Origin: Oscillospiraceae bacterium
GTDB lineage: Bacteria > Bacillota > Clostridia > Oscillospirales > Oscillospiraceae
NCBI GenBank assembly: GCA_022793685.1
Contig: JAAWDI010000030.1
Coordinates: 1-64,000, forward strand
DNA length: 64,000 bases
Reading direction: 5' to 3'
The position numbers were made by a program, and so were the translations under genes. Below are positions 53,531 through 62,522 of the stretch, in pieces. The notes below the pieces were generated by a model that did no database searches, was not told where the DNA came from, and was given only the letters and a program-made list of their open reading frames with translations. Position 1 is the stretch's first letter. Each line of letters begins with the position of its first letter.

Positions 53531-54307
53531 ATGCAGAAGAAGGAGCGTCAAATGCACATTGCCTGTGAAAAAGGCGATGTAGGCCGCTATTGTATCCTGC
53601 CCGGCGACCCCGGCCGGTGCGAGGCCATTGCTGCCCATTTTGACGGCGCACATAAAGTTCGGCAAAATCGGGAGTTTACAACCTATACCGGAACCTTGCT
53701 GGGCGAAAAGGTGAGCGTGGTATCCACCGGCGTGGGCGGACCGTCGGCGTCCATCGCCATGGAAGAGCTGGTAGCGATTGGCGCCGACACCTTTATCCGC
53801 GTAGGGACCTGCGGCGGAATTGCCTTGGAGGTTCAGTCTGACGACGTGGTGATTGCCACCGGCGCCATCCGCATGGAGGGAACTAGTAAGGAATACGCTC
53901 CCATTGAATTTCCGGCGGTGCCGGATTTTGAGGTGCTCTCTGCACTGGTAGAGGCCGCGAAGGAGCGGGGGAGCCGCTGGCATGCTGGTGTGGTGGAGTG
54001 CAAGGACTCGTTTTACGGTCAGCACGACCCTGCCCGAATGCCGGTATCTTATGAGCTGCTGAACAAGTGGGAGGCGTGGAAGCGCCTTGGCACGCTGGCC
54101 AGCGAGATGGAATCAGCCGCTCTGTTTACGGTGGCGGCAGCGCTGGGCGTGCGGTGCGGTTCCTGCTTCCATGTGGTGTGGAATCAGGAGCGTGAGGCTG
54201 CGGGACTGGACCAGAAGGAATCCCACGACGTAGAGGCCGCCATTGAGGTGGGAGTTGCCGCGCTGAAAAAGCTGATTGAGGCAGACCGCGCCAAGGCGGG
54301 GCGGTAA
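53531..54307 (+). CDS. udp: Uridine phosphorylase
   Basis: Family I nucleoside phosphorylase: uridine plus phosphate to uracil and ribose-1-phosphate. [17 protein letters not shown] (phosphate site), [24 protein letters not shown] and SEMESAALF (ribose site) are present. GAGGTGG before ATG 53531 gives 258 residues; a later ATG at 53552 is possible. Purine nucleoside phosphorylase is the main alternative. It may salvage uracil and feed ribose. Confidence 0.88.
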   Translation: MQKKERQMHIACEKGDVGRYCILPGDPGRCEAIAAHFDGAHKVRQNREFTTYTGTLLGEKVSVVSTGVGGPSASIAMEELVAIGADTFIRVGTCGGIALEVQSDDVVIATGAIRMEGTSKEYAPIEFPAVPDFEVLSALVEAAKERGSRWHAGVVECKDSFYGQHDPARMPVSYELLNKWEAWKRLGTLASEMESAALFTVAAALGVRCGSCFHVVWNQEREAAGLDQKESHDVEAAIEVGVAALKKLIEADRAKAGR

Positions 54308-54324
54308 AAGTAAAATCTGAAAAG

Positions 54325-54356
54325 GAGCCGCAGGGCAAACGCCCTGCGGCTTTCTG
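54325..54356 (+). terminator. Terminator after udp
   Basis: GCCGCAGGGC/GCCCTGCGGC stem with AAAC loop, then TTTCTG. Confidence 0.8.
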
Positions 54357-54464
54357 CATTTCTGCCCGTTGGAAAAGAGGACTGTAAAACCTTACAACGC
54401 CGTCGTTTGCTGAGACATTCACAAGAAAGAAAAATATATTGCTTTATTTTTGGCAATCGCAGCG

Positions 54465-54500
54465 AAATTCACAGGACAGCAGCTTGTAATCTGTGAATTT
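54465..54500. promoter_or_regulatory. Inverted repeat upstream of the MFS gene
   Basis: Perfect 10-base arms AAATTCACAG/CTGTGAATTT separated by 16 bases, 15 nt before the -35 box. TTGTAA recurs at 54484, 54500 and 54516, a 16-bp period, and the last copy is the -35 box. Likely a regulator-binding region. Confidence 0.6.
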
Positions 54501-54515
54501 TGTAAGGTTGCGTCA

Positions 54516-54545
54516 TTGTAAGCGGGCTGTTTTCTATGCTACAAT
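54516..54545 (+). promoter_or_regulatory. Promoter of the MFS transporter gene
   Basis: TTGTAA (54516-54521), 18-nt spacer, TACAAT (54540-54545) with an extended -10 TGC. Confidence 0.7.
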
Positions 54546-54604
54546 AATTTCGTTGGATTTGCCTTGATAAAATTTAACGAAGCGTTTTTGGAGGAATCAG
54601 CTCT

Positions 54605-55825
54605 ATGCAGAAAAACAAAGCAAATTCCGGATACAAGTGGCTGATTTTAGCAACCCTTGGCCTCTTGTTTTTCGTGGGCAACTTTGCCCAATTTCAGATG
54701 TCGCCCATCGCGTCGCAGATTATCGAACAACTGGGTTTGACGACCACACAGTATTCAAGCGCATTCTCTGCGCCCATGGCGCCTGCTATCTTCCTCAGCA
54801 TTGTGTCAGGGGTGCTGGTGGATAAAATGGGCGTCAAGATTCCTGTCACCCTGTCCGCCGTATTGAGTGTGATTGGCTTGGCTATGCGTTTGTTTGCCGT
54901 TAGCTACGTGATGCTCTACGTGGCGTTGTTCCTTATTGGTTTTTCCACCATGATGGTGACGGTCAACGCTGCAAAAATCCTTTCCCAGTGGTTCTCCAAG
55001 GAAAAGGCTTCCGTCATGCTTGGCATTGTATTTGCTCTGGCAGCTGCCGGGCAGACGGTGGGGCTGGCCATCGGCGCGGTGTTTCCCACCATCCAGTCAG
55101 GGTATGTCTTTGCGCTGGTGTTGGGCACGATTGGCATGGTGCTCAGCGCGCTGTTTATTCGTGAAAACAAGAATACAGAGGATGTGTCTCCAGCGGAGCA
55201 GAAAGGCCCCGGTATTCTGGAGGGTATCAAGGTCTCCATGAAGAACCACTACGTTTGGATTATCGGTTTTTGTATGCTTTTGGACATCGGCGCAAGCGTT
55301 GTGGTGACCTCCATGCTGCCCACGGTTTTGGCGGCCCGCGGCGTTGCTTCGGTCAGTGCCGGTATCATTTCCTCGGCGTTTACCGTCGGCGGTCTGGTGG
55401 GCTGTATCTTAATGCCGAATTTGGTGGCGCGCAACGGTGGTAAGCGCCGCCTCATCTTGATTGTGGCCGGTGTGATTGCGGTCTTTGGGGTGTGGCTGGG
55501 ATGGCGTACTCCGGCGGGCGTTGTCATGTTCATCGTGATGTTCTTGGCCGGCCTGTGTATCAACAGCATGGGTCCGGTGCTGACCTCTATCCCCATTCAA
55601 CTGCCTGACATCGGCCCCGCCTATGCGGGTACCGCTGGCGGCGTTATCACGACGCTTCAACTCATGGGGCCGGTTTTGGTTGTGCCGTACATCATTACGC
55701 CCCTTTCAGGCGGCAACAACAATATTTACTTCGCACTGGGCGCAGTTTGTATGGCGGCGTTCGTCGTTCTCTGCCTGTTCCTGCCGGCCAGCGTGGCAAA
55801 GACCCTTCGCGGCCGAAAAAAGTAA
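54605..55825 (+). CDS. MFS transporter, oxalate/formate antiporter-like
   Basis: 406 residues, 12 membrane helices of the major facilitator superfamily. The first loop has GVLVDKMGVKIPV, the expected D-x-x-G-R/K type motif. It resembles the OFA and NNP/CynX groups, which carry small anions; the exact substrate is uncertain. GGAGG precedes the ATG. It has a long regulatory upstream region with repeats and is monocistronic. Confidence 0.85.
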   Translation: MQKNKANSGYKWLILATLGLLFFVGNFAQFQMSPIASQIIEQLGLTTTQYSSAFSAPMAPAIFLSIVSGVLVDKMGVKIPVTLSAVLSVIGLAMRLFAVSYVMLYVALFLIGFSTMMVTVNAAKILSQWFSKEKASVMLGIVFALAAAGQTVGLAIGAVFPTIQSGYVFALVLGTIGMVLSALFIRENKNTEDVSPAEQKGPGILEGIKVSMKNHYVWIIGFCMLLDIGASVVVTSMLPTVLAARGVASVSAGIISSAFTVGGLVGCILMPNLVARNGGKRRLILIVAGVIAVFGVWLGWRTPAGVVMFIVMFLAGLCINSMGPVLTSIPIQLPDIGPAYAGTAGGVITTLQLMGPVLVVPYIITPLSGGNNNIYFALGAVCMAAFVVLCLFLPASVAKTLRGRKK

Positions 55826-55840
55826 AATCATAAACAGTGG

Positions 55841-55886
55841 AAAAAGCCCAGCGCGTTTTCTTTCCGGAAAGCGCGCTGGGCTTTTA
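55841..55886. terminator. Bidirectional terminator after the MFS gene
   Basis: AAAGCCCAGCGCG...GCGCGCTGGGCTTT, long stem with an inner TTTTC/GAAA continuation; shared with the convergent radical SAM gene. Confidence 0.9.
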
Positions 55887-55892
55887 TTCGTT

Positions 55893-56828
55893 TCATAGAT
55901 GCTTTAGGCGAACGCGGTACTCCCGCAGGTCAGCTTCTCCTGCTGTTTTAATGATGCTGTCAAGCTCTGCCAGCAGAGCTTTTTTATCCCTTGGCAAAAC
56001 ACCTTGAAACTGAAAGGCATTGGAAGCGCCCAACGCGGCAAATCGGGTGGAGATGTTCAGATGTTCGACCAGCGTCCGTATCTCATGGTATTTTTCAAGC
56101 TCGCTGCTTTCTTGCCATCGGCCGTCTTGTATTTCCTGATATAGTGGGGCTTCGGGGCAAACGGTCAGCATATTGACACCAATCAGAGTGGGGCGGAGCT
56201 GATTGCAAAGCGTGGCGGTGGCTTGTGCTCCGGCCTCGCCGCGGCCCGCGCCGGAAATGCCTGCCAGATAGAAAAGGCTGTACCGGATGCCCGCCCGGTC
56301 TAACCGGCAGCATTGCTTCTGCACATCAAAGGCGGCATAGCCCTTCTCCATAAAGCGGAGGGCGTCGTCGTCGCCTGTTTCCATGCCGATGGTCAGGCCG
56401 TCATAACCAGTCGCCCGAAGCGCAGCCAGCTCTGCGTCGGTTTTTGCCGTGATGTCCGTGATTCTTGCGAAGCAGCCGATGCTGTTCACAGCGGGAAGGT
56501 ATTGATGAATAAGAGCGGAGATTGCCGTCAGCCGCTCAAAATTCAGCACAAACGGATTGGCGCCCGTCAGGAAAACACGTTGGGGCGCATCCACTCGTGG
56601 CAGCCCCTGAAGCCGAGCAGACAGCAGCGCCATGGGGTCTGTCAGCCGAAGCTGCGCTTCCTGCAAGTCCTGCTCTATTACATCTAAAGGCGTCAGCTTG
56701 AAGGGGAAGGGCAGGCCGTGATAAAGGGTGCAGAATTTGCATTTGTGATGGGTGCAGCCCGCCGTTACCTCCAGCAGCAGAGACGAGGCCTCGTAAGGGG
56801 GCCTCCAAATTGTTCCGGTATAGTGCAT
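55893..56828 (-). CDS. Radical SAM protein, Elp3/MiaB-type core
   Basis: 311 residues. The cluster motif is CTHHKCKFC (C-X4-C-X2-C, one residue longer than the classical CX3CX2C), followed by TGANPFVLNFERL and DGLTIGMETGDDDAL, the SAM-binding Glu region. No extra C-terminal cluster domain. GGAGG precedes the ATG. Close relatives are annotated only as radical SAM; the substrate is unknown. It is divergent from an HxlR regulator across a palindromic spacer. Confidence 0.85.
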   Translation of the reverse strand: MHYTGTIWRPPYEASSLLLEVTAGCTHHKCKFCTLYHGLPFPFKLTPLDVIEQDLQEAQLRLTDPMALLSARLQGLPRVDAPQRVFLTGANPFVLNFERLTAISALIHQYLPAVNSIGCFARITDITAKTDAELAALRATGYDGLTIGMETGDDDALRFMEKGYAAFDVQKQCCRLDRAGIRYSLFYLAGISGAGRGEAGAQATATLCNQLRPTLIGVNMLTVCPEAPLYQEIQDGRWQESSELEKYHEIRTLVEHLNISTRFAALGASNAFQFQGVLPRDKKALLAELDSIIKTAGEADLREYRVRLKHL

Positions 56829-56879
56829 CGTAAAACCTCCTCTGTTTACCCCATTTTATCACGGCACAAAAATTTGAAC

Positions 56880-56890
56880 AGTACGGTACT
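56880..56890. promoter_or_regulatory. Operator-like palindrome between the radical SAM and HxlR genes
   Basis: AGTACGGTACT (11 bases, perfect except for its centre), with GTACC recurring 10 bases to the right as AGTACC. On the plus strand a promoter TTGCAT-17 nt-TATGCT follows, so the site could repress both directions. Confidence 0.55.
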
Positions 56891-56947
56891 TTTTCGCAGT
56901 ACCTTGCATTTTGTGTGCAGCGGCGGTATGCTTGAAGTGGGGAGGGG

Positions 56948-57307
56948 ATGACGGTGAGAAAAACGGAAACGGCGGTGCAGCGGTGCAAGACCATGTCGGC
57001 GCTCCAAAAAATATTGGGCGGGAAGTGGAAGCTGGAAATTCTCTACTACATCGCCTTCCACGATATACGGCGCTTTGGAAAATTGCGCCGTCAGCTTGGA
57101 GAAATCACGGAGTCCTCGCTGACAAAACAGCTCCGGGAGTTGGAGGCCGACGGTTTTTTGATTCGGCACGATTTCGGGGAGGTTCCGCCGAGGGTGGAAT
57201 ATACCCTGTCCAATTTGGGCAGGAGCTTTGTGGACGTTTTGGCCTATATGAAACGGTGGGGAGAGGAGAACCTGCCGGAAGCGGAAGATGCAGACGCGCT
57301 TTCCTAA
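56948..57307 (+). CDS. HxlR-family transcriptional regulator
   Basis: 119 residues, winged helix: LQKILGGKWKLEILYYIAFHDIRRFGKLRRQLGEITESSLTKQLRELEADGFLIRHDF is the full HxlR signature. CTMSAL region carries the cysteine (C13) used by some members for redox or aldehyde sensing. GGGGAGGGG precedes the ATG. It probably controls the divergent radical SAM gene and itself, and perhaps the redox genes convergent with it. Confidence 0.93.
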   Translation: MTVRKTETAVQRCKTMSALQKILGGKWKLEILYYIAFHDIRRFGKLRRQLGEITESSLTKQLRELEADGFLIRHDFGEVPPRVEYTLSNLGRSFVDVLAYMKRWGEENLPEAEDADALS

Positions 57308-57320
57308 AACGGCGCATAAA

Positions 57321-57366
57321 AACAGCGGCTGGGAGGTATCTCCCAGCCGCTGTTTTTATTTTTCGC
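57321..57366. terminator. Bidirectional terminator between hxlR and the OYE reductase
   Basis: AACAGCGGCTGGGAG/CTCCCAGCCGCTGTT stem, GTAT loop, TTTTTATTTTT on one side and AAAAA on the other. Confidence 0.9.
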
Positions 57367-57372
57367 TGTGCG

Positions 57373-59340
57373 TTAGATGGACAGTGCCGTAAAATATGCC
57401 GTATGGGTGGCGTCATAGATGTTATGCCCGCCGGAGCAATCGCCCACTGTGTAAACGCCTACAGGATACTGTGCCCGCAGCGTTTCGCCCAGCTCCGTGT
57501 TGGGACGGACGCCCAACGCCAGAATAAAGGTGTCGGCGGAAACGGTAGTCACTTCGCCGCTTTCCCGGTCGCGCAGCTCCACAGCGTCATCAGAGAAGGA
57601 GACGATGGCCTTGCCGCCGATGCGCTCCACACCGTGCTCGTCGCAGGCGCGCACCAAATCGTGAGAGGGGAAGTAGGGAATGTCGCCTGCGAACTTTTTG
57701 GCGGGTATCATGTCCACCACCGTGACCTGTTTGCCCGCCATGGCCAACCCGAGCGCGCACTCCATACCGGCTACGCCGCCGCCGCAGACCACGACCTTTT
57801 GTCCGGCCTCTACCCGGTGGTGCTCCACGTCGGGTAGGGAGTGAACATTTTTTCCGTCAATGCCGGGGATTGGGGGCGCAAAATAGCGGGAGCCTGCCGC
57901 CACGATGACGGCGTCCGGATTTTCCTGTTCCACCAGCGCGGGTGTGACCTCGGTGTTCAGGCGCACCTCCGCACCGCACTGTTCCGTGGCGCGCACCAGC
58001 CATTGCAGGTAGGACTGCATATAGGTTTTGAAAGGGGCCGCAGCCGCGTCGGTCAATAGGCCGCCGAGGGCGCCGCTTTTTTCGCACAGCACTACCTTGT
58101 GGCCGCGCTCTATGAGCGTTTGAGCGGCCACCATACCGGCGGGGCCGCCGCCCGCGACCAGCACCTTTTTGCTCTCTTTCGCGCCGCCGATGGCCCGTAC
58201 CAGCTCTTCATGCCCCAGGCCGGGGTTGACGGTGCAGTGGATGGCCCGCCCACGGCCGGAATTGTCAATACAGCCCCGGTGGCAACGCAGACAGGGCCGG
58301 ACTTCATCCGCCCGGCCATCCACGAATTTGGAGATGGCTTCCATGTCCGCCAAATGCATCCGAGCCATACACACGATGTCAGCCTTGCCGGAGGCAATGA
58401 TTTCCTCCGCCTCGTCCAGCGTGGTGATGTTGCCCACCACCGCCACAGGTACGTCAAGGGCGGCTTTTGCCTTTGCAGCATATTCCACATTGAACATATG
58501 GGGCTTCATATAGGTGGGGAGCGTCCAGCCGCCGCCCACGTCGTCATAGACGTTGCCCCGGGAGATATGGATGAGGTCGACGTACTTCTGAGCCTTTTTC
58601 ATGAATTCCAGCGACTCATCAAAGTGGATGCAGTTCTCGCCGCATTCCTCGTCAGCGGACACCCGAATTTCAATGCCCATTTTCGGGCCCACGGCGGCAC
58701 GGACGGCCTCCAGCACCTCCAGCGGATAGCGCATCCGGTTTTCCGGCGTACCGCCGTATTCATCCGTACGCCGGTTGCTGAGAGGAGAGAGGAACTGACC
58801 CAGCAGGTTGTTGTGGGCGCAGTGTACCAGCACCATAGAGAAGCCCGCACGCTGGACGCGGTTGGCGCATTTGGCGAACTTCCGCTTGATGTCCTCCATT
58901 TCCTCGTGGGTCATGGCCTGCAAATTTTGGCAGCCGTTGGGAATGGGAATGGCGGAGGGAGCCATGCCGTGGTCGCCGGTGATGAGGGCGTCCTTTGCGC
59001 CGCGGCCGGAGTGGTTCAGCTCGACGGAGAGAAACGCGCCGCCTGCTTTGGCGGCCTCCGCCAGCCGGACAAGGCCGGGCATAGAGAAGCTGCGGTCGAT
59101 GTTCAGGGTGGCGAGGAAGGCCGCGCCGGTGGAGTCGTCCACCTCAGTGTCTCCAATGGTGACATAGCTGACGCCGGTCTTGGCCTGCCGGTAGATGAAT
59201 TCCTCCATAGCGTCGGTGACGGTGCCGTCCTGCTCACACTTGTTGCACACCATGGGGGCGAAGCCCAGCCGGTTCTTGAACCGCAGGGGGCCGATGGTGA
59301 TGGGGGAGAACAGGTGGGGATAGCGGTCGTTCTTCTTCAT
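57373..59340 (-). CDS. NADH:flavin oxidoreductase, old-yellow-enzyme / 2,4-dienoyl-CoA reductase type
   Basis: 655 residues. The N-terminal FMN barrel (1-340) has FAPMVCN, ELNHSGRGAK and QFLSPLSNRRTDEYGG; a cysteine set CLRCHRGC...HCTVNP binds [4Fe-4S]; two FAD/NAD Rossmann folds follow (VLVAGGGPAGMVAAQ, VVVCGGGVAGMECAL). Relatives reduce enoates, bile-acid intermediates, bilirubin or cinnamates. The active-site region reads VHCAHNNLLGQF, with Asn where many members have Tyr/Trp, so the substrate cannot be given. Last gene of an NptA-AKR-OYE operon; GGAGG before the ATG. Confidence 0.88.
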   Translation of the reverse strand: MKKNDRYPHLFSPITIGPLRFKNRLGFAPMVCNKCEQDGTVTDAMEEFIYRQAKTGVSYVTIGDTEVDDSTGAAFLATLNIDRSFSMPGLVRLAEAAKAGGAFLSVELNHSGRGAKDALITGDHGMAPSAIPIPNGCQNLQAMTHEEMEDIKRKFAKCANRVQRAGFSMVLVHCAHNNLLGQFLSPLSNRRTDEYGGTPENRMRYPLEVLEAVRAAVGPKMGIEIRVSADEECGENCIHFDESLEFMKKAQKYVDLIHISRGNVYDDVGGGWTLPTYMKPHMFNVEYAAKAKAALDVPVAVVGNITTLDEAEEIIASGKADIVCMARMHLADMEAISKFVDGRADEVRPCLRCHRGCIDNSGRGRAIHCTVNPGLGHEELVRAIGGAKESKKVLVAGGGPAGMVAAQTLIERGHKVVLCEKSGALGGLLTDAAAAPFKTYMQSYLQWLVRATEQCGAEVRLNTEVTPALVEQENPDAVIVAAGSRYFAPPIPGIDGKNVHSLPDVEHHRVEAGQKVVVCGGGVAGMECALGLAMAGKQVTVVDMIPAKKFAGDIPYFPSHDLVRACDEHGVERIGGKAIVSFSDDAVELRDRESGEVTTVSADTFILALGVRPNTELGETLRAQYPVGVYTVGDCSGGHNIYDATHTAYFTALSI

Positions 59341-59366
59341 GGGCGGGGTACCTCCTGCAAGTTTTG

Positions 59367-60491
59367 TCAGCAGTCCGCGTACATTTCAGCGGCTTGCTTC
59401 ATGTATTTGGGAATTTCCAGGTGCTGGGGGCACGCAGGGACGCACTTGCCGCACGCGATGCAGTCTGCGGGCTTGCCGCCCAGAGAGCAGCCGAACAAAT
59501 ACCCGTTCATAGAACCGGGCTTGTTGTTGAACACCGTCGTGGTGTTGATGGCCTCAATCATAAAGGGAATATGGATGTGCATGGGGCAGCCTGCCACGCA
59601 ATAGTTGCACTGGGTGCAGGGGATAAAGGGCAGGGCGTGAATTTTTTCGGTGACCTCGTCCAGAATAACCCGCTCGCCGTCGGTCAACGGTTTCATATCC
59701 GTCATGTAGGCGCAGTTGTCTTCCACCTGCTCCATGGTGGACATACCGGACAGCGCCACCGCCACGCCGGGCAGAGAGCAGGCATACCGCATGGCCCAAG
59801 AGGCGGAAGAGGCGTCGGGGTTCTTTTCCTTCAGAAAGGCCTGAAGCTCCGGCGTCAAGGTGGCGAGGGAGCCGCCCTTGATGGGCTCCATGACGATGAC
59901 GGGCTTGCCGTACTTCATACAGACCTCATAGCACTTACGAGCCTGTACGTTGTCGTCCTCCCAGTCCAGATAGTTGATTTGAAGCTGGACGACCTCTGCT
60001 TCGGGGTGCTTTTTGAGAATGTCCTCCAGAAGCTCGGCATTGTCATGGAAGGAAAAGCCGATGGCTTTGATGCGTCCCTCCGCCTTCCACTGCTTGAAGG
60101 CCTCCCACACGCCCTCGTCCTCTGCCTTTTGGACATTGCCCGCGTTTAGAGAGTGGAGAAGGTAAAGGTCAAAGAAGTCCACACCGCAGCGGTCAAGAGA
60201 GGTCTGGAAAAGCGCCTCTTTATCGTCGCCGGGGTTAAAGCAGCTCATGGGGAATTTGGACACCAGCTGGTAGGCGTTGCGGGGATGGCGGGTGGTCAGG
60301 GCCGCTTTAATGGCTTCCTCAGAGCCGGCATAGGTATAGGCAGTGTCAAAATAAGTAAAGCCGTTTGCAAGGAAATGGTCCACCATTTTAGCGGTCTGGT
60401 CAATGTCGATGGTGCGGTCTGCATTCTGGGGCAGGCGCATCAGGCCGAAGCCCAGTTTCTTGATGCCGCCGTTTTTCAAAAGCTCTGTCAT
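59367..60491 (-). CDS. Aldo/keto reductase with C-terminal ferredoxin-type domain
   Basis: 374 residues. The barrel keeps the AKR tetrad: Asp in FDTAYTY, Tyr in the same motif, Lys in VSKFP and His in LLHSL. The C-terminal third has two 4Fe-4S motifs (CTQCNYCVAGCP and CIACGKCVPACP), the type found in anaerobes. AGGAGGTAT precedes the ATG. It overlaps the NptA gene by ATGA and precedes the OYE reductase by 26 nt, suggesting a linked electron-transfer or substrate pathway. Confidence 0.92.
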   Translation of the reverse strand: MTELLKNGGIKKLGFGLMRLPQNADRTIDIDQTAKMVDHFLANGFTYFDTAYTYAGSEEAIKAALTTRHPRNAYQLVSKFPMSCFNPGDDKEALFQTSLDRCGVDFFDLYLLHSLNAGNVQKAEDEGVWEAFKQWKAEGRIKAIGFSFHDNAELLEDILKKHPEAEVVQLQINYLDWEDDNVQARKCYEVCMKYGKPVIVMEPIKGGSLATLTPELQAFLKEKNPDASSASWAMRYACSLPGVAVALSGMSTMEQVEDNCAYMTDMKPLTDGERVILDEVTEKIHALPFIPCTQCNYCVAGCPMHIHIPFMIEAINTTTVFNNKPGSMNGYLFGCSLGGKPADCIACGKCVPACPQHLEIPKYMKQAAEMYADC

Positions 60492-62308
60492 ACCTTTATA
60501 CCTCCTGTTTCGTCAATGGGGATACCGATGGCGTGGGCCAGCGGCAGATAGAACTCTTCCTGATACTGGGCATACAGCCGGTCATACTCAGCCGAAGCGC
60601 CGTGGTGCAACTCATGCAGGTAGGCGTGGGGGTCTTCCCGCACCAGCTCGCCGGAAGGCGCGGTTTCACGCAGAATATAAACCGCCACGTTGGAGCAGTG
60701 GTCGGAGATACGTTCCAGGCTGATAAGCAGCTCGCCGAACTGCATCCCCACATCCACGGTGCACTCGCCCCGCTTGAGCCGTTCAATGTGGTTGGCACGC
60801 AGAGTGTCACGCAGAAGGTCGACGACCTCCTCAATGGGTTCTACCTCAAAAGCGGTGGCATAGCTGCGGTTACGGTAACATTCCATCGTTTTGGAAATGG
60901 CAGCGTCCACTGCGGCAGTAAGGGCTTTGATGTCCCGCAGTGCAGAGGCGGAGAAATGGATGCCCCGCTCATCCATGGCGGTGGCGATGTCCGCCACATC
61001 TTCAGCATAGTCGCCTATCCGTTCAAAATCTGTCACAGTGTGCAAAAGCTCTGTGACCCGTGTGTTGTCCTCTTTGGAAAGGTTGCGGCCGGATAATTTA
61101 AGCAGGTAGTTTTCCAGGCCAGTCTGACAGGCGTCGATTTGGTCTTCATTTTCGGCCAGCTCTGTCCGCTTTTTTTGGTCGTATTTTTCCAATAACCCGC
61201 AGGAGAGCAGAAAATCGGTATGTGCCAGCTCACTCATGCGTACTACAACCTCACGAGCGTGCTCCAGTGCCACAGAGGGAGTGGCGAGAAAACGCTCGTC
61301 AATCAGGCTGAGGGCAGAGGTGCGTTCCTTTTCTGTGGCGGGAATGATATGTTCCACCAGCTTGACCAACTGCCGGTGGAAGGGGAGGAGAATCAGCGTA
61401 CAGGCGATATTAAAGACCGAGTGCAGGTTGGCTATTGTACCGCGGGACATGGCGGCCTCCCAAAAAGGGAAGCGGAAAATGGCGTTGCCCGCGTAGAGGA
61501 CAATCATAAAAAAGGCAGTGCCCAGAATGTTGAAAAACAGATGTATCATAGCGGTGCGTTTTGCATTTTTACTGGCGCCGACGCTGGAGAGAACGGCGGT
61601 AACGCAGGTGCCGATATTTTGCCCCATAATCAGCGGAATGGCAATATTGAAGGATACGATGCCCGTAGAACTGACTGCTTGTAGGATACCCATAGAAGCG
61701 GATGAGCTTTGAATCAGAGCCGTAACGATTGCGCCTACCGCGACGCCCAGCAAGGGGTTAGAGAACGCGGTAAACAGAGCTTGGAATTCCGGCAGCTCTT
61801 GAAGTGGCGCAACAGCCGTTTCCAGTGTGTACATACCAATAAACAAAAGGCCGAGCCCCATAGCAATTTGACCCAAAATGCGCTTATGACCGCCTTTTAA
61901 GAACATATAAAAGAGTATGCCTACAAAAGCCAGAAAAGGACCGAGAATCGAAGGCTTGAGTAGGGAGAGAAGCAGGTTATCAGAGGAAATATCGCCGAGG
62001 CGAAGCAGTTGAGCAGTGATAGTTGTACCAATGTTTGCGCCCATGATGATTCCAACAGTCTGGGAGAGCTTCATAATGCCAGCGTTAACGAAGCCGACGC
62101 ACATGACGGTAGTGGCGGCGGAGCTTTGGATAAGTCCGGTTACCACAGCGCCCAACAGCACGCTTTTAAAAACATTGCTTGTAAGGCGCTCCAGAACCCG
62201 TTCCAGCCGTCCGCTGGACAGCTTCTCCAGACCGTCGGTCATGGTGGACATACCAAACAGGAAAGTGGCGATGGCGCCCAACATGGCGATTACATTTGTA
62301 ATACTCAA
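60488..62308 (-). CDS. Na+/phosphate cotransporter with PhoU-like domain (NptA type)
   Basis: 606 residues. The N-terminal half holds two Na/Pi-cotransporter repeats with the QSSAATT and QSSSASM motifs and about eight helices; the C-terminal half, from about 350, is a PhoU-like four-helix bundle (DFERIGDYAEDVADIA, ERISDHCSNVAVYIL). Start is TTG at 62308: GGAGG lies eight nt before it, it gives the family opening MSITNVIAMLG, and the longer GTG start has no ribosome-binding site. First gene of the redox operon. Phosphate import, possibly regulatory. Confidence 0.9.
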   Translation of the reverse strand: MSITNVIAMLGAIATFLFGMSTMTDGLEKLSSGRLERVLERLTSNVFKSVLLGAVVTGLIQSSAATTVMCVGFVNAGIMKLSQTVGIIMGANIGTTITAQLLRLGDISSDNLLLSLLKPSILGPFLAFVGILFYMFLKGGHKRILGQIAMGLGLLFIGMYTLETAVAPLQELPEFQALFTAFSNPLLGVAVGAIVTALIQSSSASMGILQAVSSTGIVSFNIAIPLIMGQNIGTCVTAVLSSVGASKNAKRTAMIHLFFNILGTAFFMIVLYAGNAIFRFPFWEAAMSRGTIANLHSVFNIACTLILLPFHRQLVKLVEHIIPATEKERTSALSLIDERFLATPSVALEHAREVVVRMSELAHTDFLLSCGLLEKYDQKKRTELAENEDQIDACQTGLENYLLKLSGRNLSKEDNTRVTELLHTVTDFERIGDYAEDVADIATAMDERGIHFSASALRDIKALTAAVDAAISKTMECYRNRSYATAFEVEPIEEVVDLLRDTLRANHIERLKRGECTVDVGMQFGELLISLERISDHCSNVAVYILRETAPSGELVREDPHAYLHELHHGASAEYDRLYAQYQEEFYLPLAHAIGIPIDETGGIKV

Positions 62309-62396
62309 CGCATTTGCCTCCAAATTTATGAAAGACTTTCCGGTATCGCTTGGCTGTGCGGTATGGTTGTGATTGGGTATAAAAACCACAAATTAA

Positions 62397-62425
62397 ATTA
62401 TATATGTTTTTTTCCGGTTCGTAAA
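62397..62425 (-). promoter_or_regulatory. Promoter of the NptA-AKR-OYE operon
   Basis: On the minus strand TTTACG (62420-62425), 17-nt spacer, TATAAT (62397-62402). Confidence 0.7.
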
Positions 62426-62522
62426 TTCTTTCTTGCATTTTTTTCAGATTTTTTGTAATTTTCTGATTTACCATACTCCGAACGAGCCGGTGCGGAATAG
62501 AGTGGAGGAGGAGGTGACGGGG

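Noticed and set aside
58099-59604. 501-residue plus-strand ORF opposite the OYE reductase
   Set aside because: Shadow of a gene with clear domains; composition is not protein-like.
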